Below, one piece after another: positions 1 through 5,278 of a stretch of 7,292 nucleotides of DNA (position 1 is the stretch's first letter; every line of letters starts with the position of its first letter). The stretch covers positions 1-7,292 of the forward strand of contig JAMWCA010000061.1 of NCBI GenBank assembly GCA_023819545.1, read 5' to 3'. The position numbers and the translations under genes were made by a program. Origin of the DNA: Candidatus Omnitrophota bacterium. Its GTDB lineage: Bacteria; Ratteibacteria; UBA8468; B48-G9; JAFGKM01. The notes under the pieces were generated by a model. The model was not told the origin of the DNA. It ran no database searches and saw only the letters and a list, made by a program, of their open reading frames with translations.

Positions 1-337
1 GTAATAAATAGATTAAAATAGCACAACCAGAATGAAGAAAAATATTAAGTAGATGATAACCAATTGGATTCAGTCGGAATAATTTGTAGATTAAAGAATA
101 AGAAAGAGTTTGTATTGGTCTATAAAAATTAGATGTAGATAAAAAAATGTCTGTTTTAAAAAATAAAGGAAGGAATTTAAAACTTCTTATAAAAAAATTC
201 TCATGTATTAAAGAAAGATCATCCCAGATAAATGGATTAAAAATAGAATTTAGATAAACCAAAATTGTAGAAGAAAATAAAAAAAATATAACTTTAAAAT
301 CATATGTTGACTTTCTAAGAAAATCATTTTTCCTCAT
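1..337 (-). CDS. Partial GT-C type membrane glycosyltransferase-like protein (TMTC/PMT-like N-terminus)
   Basis: This reading frame is open from an ATG at 337 to the left edge, giving 112 codons and no stop in the window. The start lies inside the 3' end of the RuBisCO-like gene (14-base overlap) and has no Shine-Dalgarno, so coupled translation is likely. After a short basic N-terminus, residues 14-33 form a hydrophobic membrane segment. It is followed by an NPFIWDD motif (34-40), a typical first-loop acidic pair of GT-C enzymes. Next come a YRP motif (72-74), LSY (78-80) and LNPIGYHLLNIFLH (89-102), which leads into a second membrane segment. This order (WDD, YRP, then NP-GYH-N-LH) is what I know from bacterial PMT/TMTC-like proteins that often carry C-terminal TPR repeats. 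That region would lie outside the window. Such proteins transfer sugars from polyprenyl-phosphate donors at the outer face of the inner membrane; the donor and acceptor here are unknown. A family-level call is fairly safe, a specific function is not. Confidence 0.75.
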   Translation of the reverse strand, partial: MRKNDFLRKSTYDFKVIFFLFSSTILVYLNSIFNPFIWDDLSLIHENFFIRSFKFLPLFFKTDIFLSTSNFYRPIQTLSYSLIYKLFRLNPIGYHLLNIFLHSGCAILIYLL

Positions 338-1598
338 TTGAATTGATTATATCTTTCAATGTTTCAATAAAAATTTTTGCCCCTTGATAAGGTCCCTTCT
401 TATGTCCAAGAAGATATGAACCAGCAAGTAAAGCAACATGGTATCCTAATTTTTTGTCAAAGTGTTTTTCAATATTTAATTTTACATTTTCAATTCTTAA
501 ACCACCTGCAGCAACAGGAATAGTATCTTTTATTCCATTTAATTTTTTTCTCATAACATAAATTAGATGATTTAATAAATTTTCGTCAAGTGAAGCAATA
601 TGAGTATCTTTTACACCAAAGACACCATGTTGAAAAAAGTCACCACCACAAAGACGAATAAGTTTTACAATAACACCATCTTCTATTCTTCTTTCTCCTG
701 TTGATAAAGCACTTCTGCCTCCACTATGAGCATATAAAGGAACATTTATATCAGGGTCTTCTCTTAAAATTTTTAAAACTTCAAAATTATGCCCAATAAC
801 AGCATTTACCATCAAACCAGTTGCTCCATATTCAATATATCTTTTTGCTGTATCTTTAATTTTGTCTGCTCTTTCAACAAGGTGAGGTGCATAAATACAT
901 TTATTACCTGTTTCTTCATATGCTTTCTTAAGTGCTTCACTTACAAGTTTAATCTTTTTCTTGGGTTGACAATATGATGGACCAAGCATTTTTTCATCAT
1001 CTTTGATAAACTTTACTCCACCTTTTGCAGAAAGATAACATTTTTCAGCAACTTGTTTTTCAGTCAAACCAGCACATGGTTTTATAATTGTTCCAACAAT
1101 AGGATAAGGGAATGGAGTTTCTGTAAGTTTTCTTATTCCTTCAATCCCAAATCTCGGTCCTCTAAATTTTTTTAATATTTTTTCTGGTAAATTTATATCA
1201 ATTAAAGAAACTTTTGAATAATAAACAAATTCAAGAACAGGACCGCCACAGGCAAGCATTAAAATCTGATAAAGAAAATCTTTCTCCTCTGATAGATTAA
1301 TAATTGGAGTTCTTATAAAAACAATACCCTCTCCTTTATCAAAAATATAAATTTTATCAACATCAGCAACACACTTTTTAAATAATTTGGTTGGTTTGCC
1401 TTTTCCTATCCATTTTCCTGTTGTTTCATCAATTGCAAGTTTTTTCGCAACCTCTACAATATCTCCCTCAGATTTTAAATAATAAACAATTTCAATACTT
1501 TCCTCTTTACTATAATTTGAATTTAACTCTACAATCTTACTCAATCTTTTTTCCCTCAATTCTTTTGGAAGATAAAAATTATTTAAAATTTTTTCCAT
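324..1598 (-). CDS. RuBisCO-like protein (form IV type, RuBisCO large-chain family)
   Basis: This 424-residue protein has the two-domain RuBisCO large-chain fold: an N-terminal domain to about residue 140, then a catalytic barrel. RuBisCO landmarks are FRGPRFGI (145-152), GTIIKP (169-174), GGVKFIKDDE (193-202), H291, GGD (318-320), PVAAGG (361-366) and a late LLGHKKG (396-402). By hand alignment to spinach RbcL, K175 (now K173), the carbamylated K201 (K199), D203 (D201), E204 (E202) and H294 (H291) are kept. T65, N123, K177, R295, H327 and S379 appear replaced by K62, G119, C175, S292, Q323 and A364. K330 may sit where loop-6 K334 does. Loss of phosphate-binding and carboxylation residues argues against a CO2-fixing RuBisCO; the intact metal site fits an enolisation-type reaction on another substrate. 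No methionine-salvage or sugar-acid genes are adjacent, so the substrate stays open. The start overlaps tilS by 20 bases, with a weak GAGG (1611-1614) 12 bases upstream. Confidence 0.9.
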   Translation of the reverse strand: MEKILNNFYLPKELREKRLSKIVELNSNYSKEESIEIVYYLKSEGDIVEVAKKLAIDETTGKWIGKGKPTKLFKKCVADVDKIYIFDKGEGIVFIRTPIINLSEEKDFLYQILMLACGGPVLEFVYYSKVSLIDINLPEKILKKFRGPRFGIEGIRKLTETPFPYPIVGTIIKPCAGLTEKQVAEKCYLSAKGGVKFIKDDEKMLGPSYCQPKKKIKLVSEALKKAYEETGNKCIYAPHLVERADKIKDTAKRYIEYGATGLMVNAVIGHNFEVLKILREDPDINVPLYAHSGGRSALSTGERRIEDGVIVKLIRLCGGDFFQHGVFGVKDTHIASLDENLLNHLIYVMRKKLNGIKDTIPVAAGGLRIENVKLNIEKHFDKKLGYHVALLAGSYLLGHKKGPYQGAKIFIETLKDIINSNEEK

Positions 1599-2943
1599 TT
1601 AATTTTTTAACCTCAATTTTAAGGATTTTGGCAGTATTTTTTTCAACTTTAAATAGTTCAGAAATTTCATATCCGCATACCCAGATTATTTTACCATTAT
1701 TTTCAAAAATTAAAATTCTCTCTCTTTCTTCTTTTGGGATTTTTTTATCAATCATAAACCTTGATAATCTTTTTTTTTGTTTAAATCCAAGTGGTATAAA
1801 TTTATCTCCTGTTTTTCTATTTCTAACTATAATATCCCCTTCAATTTTAGAGAAATCAAAATACCCTATAAATCTATCTTGGTTTTTAAAAATTTGCTCT
1901 GAGAAAGGAATAAAATCTGTTTTGATTTTAAAATTAAAAATATTCGTTTCGCCAGGGATTTTTAATTTAAATTCAAAACTTTTTAATTTTCTAACTTTAT
2001 CAATTTTTTCAGTTTTTTCAACATCAAAAACATTTTTACCTTTTTCTATAATCTTTAAAATTTTTTCAATTTCACTAAACTTTATATAATGCGTTTTTTT
2101 AACTTTTCTGTAAATATAGCCAGCAATCCTTCTTTTAATTGCCTCTGGAAGAATATCAAATTTTTCAGGATTAATTATAATATTTTGGGTATCTTCTTTT
2201 AATATTATCTCTTTCAAAGTTTGACTTGTATATTCCTTTAAAAATTCTTCCTCTTTCTGCAAAATTTCTGTCATCCTGAAAAGTATTTTTTTTAAAGATG
2301 GTTTATATTTGAGCAAAAAGGGAATAACTTCATATCTTATCTTGTTTCTAAAAAAATCTGTTGATAGGTTTGAACTATCAATCATATATTCTATTTTATT
2401 TTTTTTCAGATATTCAATTATTTCTTTTTTTTCTAAACAAAGAAGGGGTCTTATAACAAAAATACTTGATTCTTGAAAAACTTTACTTATTGGCCAGATA
2501 CCACAAAGACCAGAAAGCCCTGAACCTCTTAATAAATTTATAAAAATTGTCTCTATATGGTCGTCAAGAGTATGTCCTGTTGCTATTTTGTTACATCCAG
2601 TTTTTTCTGCTATTTCAAATAGTTTTTTATACCTTTGTTCCCTTAAATTTTTTTCAATATTCTTTTTCTCTTTTATTTCAATATCCTCTTTATAAAATTC
2701 AATACCCGAATTATTTGTGATTTTTTTCACAAATTCAACTTCTCTGTCTGCTTCTTTTCTTAAATGGTGATGTATATATGCTACTTTTATGTCTAAATTT
2801 TCTTTCTTTGAAAGATAAGAAAAAAAGGAAAAAAGGAATACAGAATCTGGGCCACCAGAAACTGCAAGCAAAATTTTATCATTTTTTTCTATCAATCTTT
2901 TCTTTTTGACAAAATTTTCTACTTTCCTAAATATGTTGACCAT
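1579..2943 (-). CDS. tilS: tRNA(Ile)-lysidine synthase TilS
   Basis: This cytoplasmic enzyme uses ATP and lysine to convert C34 of the CAU-anticodon tRNA-Ile to lysidine, which changes its decoding from AUG to AUA and its charging from Met to Ile. Numbering is from the ATG at 2943. The ATP-binding PP-loop SGGPDS is at residues 29-34. It is followed by IHHHLR, a GHTLDDHIET motif and LLRGSGLSGL, then DSSN...RNKIRYEVIP, all hallmarks of the N-terminal catalytic domain. A middle substrate-binding region follows. The C-terminal TilS domain has VRNRKTGDKFIPLG, then RFMIDKKIP and a final GYEISELFKV-type motif. At 454 residues it is full length. A TTG at 2949, two codons upstream in frame, is an alternative start; I prefer the ATG because no Shine-Dalgarno supports either and ATG is the commoner start. 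It is first in a leftward unit and overlaps the RuBisCO-like gene by 20 bases. Confidence 0.96.
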   Translation of the reverse strand: MVNIFRKVENFVKKKRLIEKNDKILLAVSGGPDSVFLFSFFSYLSKKENLDIKVAYIHHHLRKEADREVEFVKKITNNSGIEFYKEDIEIKEKKNIEKNLREQRYKKLFEIAEKTGCNKIATGHTLDDHIETIFINLLRGSGLSGLCGIWPISKVFQESSIFVIRPLLCLEKKEIIEYLKKNKIEYMIDSSNLSTDFFRNKIRYEVIPFLLKYKPSLKKILFRMTEILQKEEEFLKEYTSQTLKEIILKEDTQNIIINPEKFDILPEAIKRRIAGYIYRKVKKTHYIKFSEIEKILKIIEKGKNVFDVEKTEKIDKVRKLKSFEFKLKIPGETNIFNFKIKTDFIPFSEQIFKNQDRFIGYFDFSKIEGDIIVRNRKTGDKFIPLGFKQKKRLSRFMIDKKIPKEERERILIFENNGKIIWVCGYEISELFKVEKNTAKILKIEVKKLNGKNFK

Positions 2944-2964
2944 TTTCAATATAAATTATATCAT
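2936..2964 (+). promoter_or_regulatory. Candidate sigma70-type promoter for the rightward genes
   Basis: TTGACC at 2936-2941 (5 of 6 to TTGACA) is followed by a 17-base spacer and TATCAT at 2959-2964 (5 of 6 to TATAAT). The predicted start is near 2971, giving a leader of about 33 bases that contains the GGGAG ribosome site before the ATG at 3004. The -35 box lies within the first codons of tilS and the -10 abuts the tilS -10 on the other strand. It would drive the decayed oxidoreductase gene and, as no convincing promoter is visible after it, probably purH and the phosphoesterase gene. Confidence 0.45.
2955..2963 (-). promoter_or_regulatory. Candidate extended -10 promoter of the tilS unit
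   Basis: Read leftward, the bases are TGA followed by a perfect TATAAT, i.e. a TGn-TATAAT extended -10 box. The -35 region is poor (TTAAAT at 2984-2979 with an 18-base spacer), which extended -10 promoters tolerate. Only 11 bases separate the box from the ATG at 2943, so a transcript would begin about 1-5 bases before the start codon. That fits the absence of a Shine-Dalgarno there. In DNA this AT-rich a chance match is easily possible. Confidence 0.4.
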
Positions 2965-2993
2965 TTTAAGAAATTCAGATTTAAAAGTAAAAA

Positions 2994-2998
2994 GGGAG
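2994..2998 (+). promoter_or_regulatory. Ribosome binding site of the decayed oxidoreductase gene
   Basis: GGGAG lies 5 bases before the ATG at 3004. It is a good Shine-Dalgarno and fixes this ATG as the original start of the gene, even though the frame now closes after 52 codons. Confidence 0.6.
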
Positions 2999-3003
2999 AA
3001 AAA

Positions 3004-3726
3004 ATGGAGAGAGATGTTATTGTAATTGGTGGAGGTCCTTCTGGAATGGCTGCTTCATGGGTATGTGCTAAACTTGGTTTTCTAAATTTGAATATACAAA
3101 AGGGAGATTTTTTGATGGTAAGACACAATCAATGGGCAGTATGTTTAAAATTGCAGGAATAGACGAGGATAAATTGACAGAAGAAGTGATAAAAAATGCT
3201 CAAAATCTTTTACAGGAGTTAAGGGAAAAAGGAGAACTTATTATTTACAACGCAGGTTTAGGAGGGAAAGGAAGTTCAATAAGAAAAGGAGAAAGGTCAT
3301 TTAATGTAATGAGATTTTCAGGAGATGGGACTAATGTTTTTGATTTAATAAAAGGTGAAATATTTTTAAGGGATCAGATATACAAATATTGGAGAGTTCT
3401 AAAGGAAAATGTTCCTGGATTTGAAAACTCATATATTTCTTGTTTACCAGCAAATATAGGAATAAGAGAAACAAGACAGATAAAAGGACTTTATACATTA
3501 ACTGAACAAGATATTTTAAAAGGAAATAGAACAGAAGATAGTATTGCAAGAGGAACATATTGGATAGATATTCACTGTCCACTTGGTAGAACAAAAAATG
3601 TTCATCTTTGTATTAAAGAATGTAAAACAAATGAGTATTGTATTGCTCCTGATAAATATAAATGTTGATAAAGTGGATTTTAAAAAAATACAGAAAATTT
3701 TAGAAAATCAGGAAGGATTATATTAA
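3004..3726 (+). pseudogene. Decayed FAD-dependent oxidoreductase gene (FAD_oxidored-type), internally deleted and frameshifted
   Basis: Three pieces of one gene survive. Piece 1 (from 3004, frame closing at the TAG of 3160-3162) begins MERDVIVIGGGPSGMAAS, a textbook N-terminal FAD-binding strand with GGGPSG at residues 9-14. Piece 2 is in another frame, open from 3072 to the TGA at 3666-3668; it reads KGRFFDGKTQSMGSMFKIAGID and continues into the middle of this family. Piece 3 returns to the first frame and reads VDFKKIQKILENQEGLY before the TAA at 3724-3726, like the usual C-terminal tail. Intact members, as I remember them, run to roughly 430-470 residues; about 240 codons remain. Missing are the stretch between the dinucleotide motif and the central domain, and the C-terminal FAD-contact segment (the GRCIS-type region). 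The substrate of the ancestor is unknown. Its leader and promoter look intact, so transcripts may still run through to purH. Misassembly of reads is the alternative explanation. Confidence 0.78.
3132..3668 (+). pseudogene. Largest surviving ORF of the decayed oxidoreductase (central fragment, 178 aa from the first ATG)
   Basis: Gene callers would probably report this as a hypothetical protein. It holds the central part of the FAD_oxidored family: SMFKIAGIDEDKL near the start, then RQIKGLYTLTEQDIL and IARGTYWIDIHCP (about residues 114-150), which match the family's conserved core before its C-terminal FAD-contact region. It has no nucleotide-binding GxGxxG motif and no convincing ribosome site before the ATG at 3132, so independent function is doubtful. 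The frame is open upstream to 3072, so that ATG is an internal methionine of the ancestor rather than a start. Five cysteines crowd the last 30 residues (C149, C160, C164, C170, C178). An active short protein cannot be excluded from sequence alone. Confidence 0.7.
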
Positions 3727-3731
3727 AAAAT

Positions 3732-3740
3732 GGAGGAGGG
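3732..3740 (+). promoter_or_regulatory. Strong ribosome binding site of purH
   Basis: GGAGGAGGG ends two bases before the ATG at 3743, with the GGAGG core about 6 bases upstream. It is the strongest Shine-Dalgarno in the window and decides the purH start. An ATG at 3730 is in another frame. Confidence 0.8.
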
Positions 3741-3742
3741 AT

Positions 3743-5275
3743 ATGATAAAAATAGAAAGAGCAATATTAAGTGTATCTGATAAAACAGGAATAATTGAAC
3801 TTGCTAAAGTTTTAAAGAAATATAATGTAGAAATAATATCAACAGGAGGGACAGCAAAAATACTTAAAGAAAATAAAATAGATGTTATTGAAGTCAGTCA
3901 ATTTACTGGTTTTCCTGAAATACTTGATGGTAGAGTAAAAACACTACATCCAAAAATTTATGGTGGAATTTTATCAATAAAAGACAATCCCGAACATTTA
4001 AAACAGATAAACCAGCATAATATCCCTCCAATTCAACTTATTGTCTGTAATCTTTATCCTTTTGAAAAAACGTTAAAAAGTGGAAAAAGTGATGAAGAAA
4101 TAATTGAGAATATAGATATAGGTGGACCAACAATAATAAGAGCAGGTGCAAAAAATTATAAATATGTTTGTGTTCTTGTAAAACCTGAGATGTATGATGA
4201 ATTTATTAAAGAGATTGAAGATAATAATGGCTCTATAACAGAGGAATTTTCTTTTAAATGTGCAAAAGAAGTTTTTAAATTGACTTCAAGATATGACCAT
4301 ATAATTTTTACTTATTTTTCAGGAAAGATTGAAAAAGAAATTTTACCATCAGAAATCAATATCCATCTTATAAAGGTTTGCGATTTAAGATATGGAGAAA
4401 ATCCGCATCAAAAAGGTGCATGGTATAGATTTATTGATAAAGAATTTAAAAGAGAAATTTTCCAAGGCAAAGAACTTTCATTTAACAATCTTCTTGATTT
4501 AGAAAGTGCATATAATCTTGTCTGGCAGTTTGAAAAACCATCCTGTGTAATAATAAAACATACAAATCCCTGTGGAGTTGCTTCTGGAAAAGACCTAATT
4601 GAAGCATATGAAAAAGCACTTGAATGTGACCCTTTAAGTGCATTTGGTGGAATTGTTGGGTTTAATAGTAAGGTTGATAAACAACTTGCTGAAATATTAA
4701 TAAAAAGATTTTATGAGATAGTTGTTGCTCCTGATTATGAAAATACTGCTCTTGAAATATTTAAGGAAAGACAGAATTTAAGAGTTATAAAATGTTTTAA
4801 AAAAATAAAATATGATTATGATTTTAAAACTCTTTCAGATGGATTTTTAGTTCAGACACCAGATGATATTGATTATGAAAAATTTGAAGTTGTTACTGAG
4901 AAAAAACCTAATCAAGATGAAATTGAAGCACTTAAATTTGGATGGAAAGTTTGTAAATTTATAAAATCTAATGGAATTGTAATTTCTACAAAAGATCAAA
5001 TATTAGGGATTGGGACAGGACAAATGTCAAGATATGATTCAACGAGAATTGCAGTTATGAAAATGAAAGATAATTTTAAAGAAATACCAAAACCTGTTGT
5101 TCTTGCTTCTGATGCTTTTTTCCCTTTCTCTGATAGTATAGAAGTTGCAAGTAAAGCAGGAGTAAGTGCAATAATTCAACCTGGTGGTTCAAATGCAGAT
5201 AAAGAAATAATTAAAAAATGTAATGAACTTGGTATTTCAATGGTATTTACTGGAACAAGACATTTTAAACATTAA
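3743..5275 (+). CDS. purH: Bifunctional AICAR formyltransferase / IMP cyclohydrolase PurH
   Basis: PurH carries out the last two steps of IMP synthesis in the cytoplasm: AICAR plus 10-formyl-tetrahydrofolate gives FAICAR, which then closes to IMP. The 510-residue length is normal. Residues 1 to about 140 are the MGS-like cyclohydrolase domain with SDKTG (12-16), STGGTA (33-38), DGRVKTLHPKIYGG (62-75; R64 and K66 are active-site residues), CNLYPF with Y105, D125 and K137. The formyltransferase part has LRYGENPHQ, the catalytic KHTNPCG motif (K272, H273), DPLSAFGG, SDAFFPF (456-462), IIQPGGS and the typical ending TGTRHFKH. All expected catalytic residues are present. It follows the decayed oxidoreductase by 16 bases and is followed after 3 bases by the phosphoesterase fusion, so it is probably in one transcript with them. 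No other purine gene is nearby, and no riboswitch or operator is visible. Confidence 0.98.
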   Translation: MIKIERAILSVSDKTGIIELAKVLKKYNVEIISTGGTAKILKENKIDVIEVSQFTGFPEILDGRVKTLHPKIYGGILSIKDNPEHLKQINQHNIPPIQLIVCNLYPFEKTLKSGKSDEEIIENIDIGGPTIIRAGAKNYKYVCVLVKPEMYDEFIKEIEDNNGSITEEFSFKCAKEVFKLTSRYDHIIFTYFSGKIEKEILPSEINIHLIKVCDLRYGENPHQKGAWYRFIDKEFKREIFQGKELSFNNLLDLESAYNLVWQFEKPSCVIIKHTNPCGVASGKDLIEAYEKALECDPLSAFGGIVGFNSKVDKQLAEILIKRFYEIVVAPDYENTALEIFKERQNLRVIKCFKKIKYDYDFKTLSDGFLVQTPDDIDYEKFEVVTEKKPNQDEIEALKFGWKVCKFIKSNGIVISTKDQILGIGTGQMSRYDSTRIAVMKMKDNFKEIPKPVVLASDAFFPFSDSIEVASKAGVSAIIQPGGSNADKEIIKKCNELGISMVFTGTRHFKH

Positions 5276-5278
5276 AAA

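Noticed and set aside
789..977. Short plus-strand ORF inside the RLP gene
   Set aside because: It is an antisense shadow of a conserved catalytic region, with no domain and no ribosome site.
324..1598. A true CO2-fixing (form III) RuBisCO
   Set aside because: Several RuBP and carboxylation residues appear replaced (N123, K177, R295 and S379 equivalents), and no phosphoribulokinase or AMP-pathway gene is in the window.
1391..2089. 232-codon plus-strand ORF opposite the tilS / RLP junction
   Set aside because: It is a hydrophobic, F/L/S/I-rich translation expected from the antisense of A-rich coding DNA. It lacks family motifs and lies opposite two confidently identified genes.
2906..2934. 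Perfect TTGACA at 2906-2911 as a rightward -35 box
   Set aside because: The sequence 17-18 bases on (AAATAT/AATATG) is a poor -10, and the site lies within tilS. The TTGACC/TATCAT pair downstream is better.
3331..3594. 87-codon minus-strand ORF opposite the oxidoreductase remnant
   Set aside because: The plus strand here reads as conserved FAD_oxidored core, while the minus-strand translation is low-complexity L/F/Y-rich.
3651..3672. GATAAA direct repeat as the footprint of the second oxidoreductase deletion
   Set aside because: Both copies are still present 16 bases apart in different frames, whereas a simple slippage deletion would leave a single copy. The match is also short and AT-rich.
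3665..3724. Separate purH promoter (TTGATA near 3665, TATATT near 3719)
   Set aside because: The boxes do not pair at 16-18 base spacing, and such hexamers are expected by chance in this composition.
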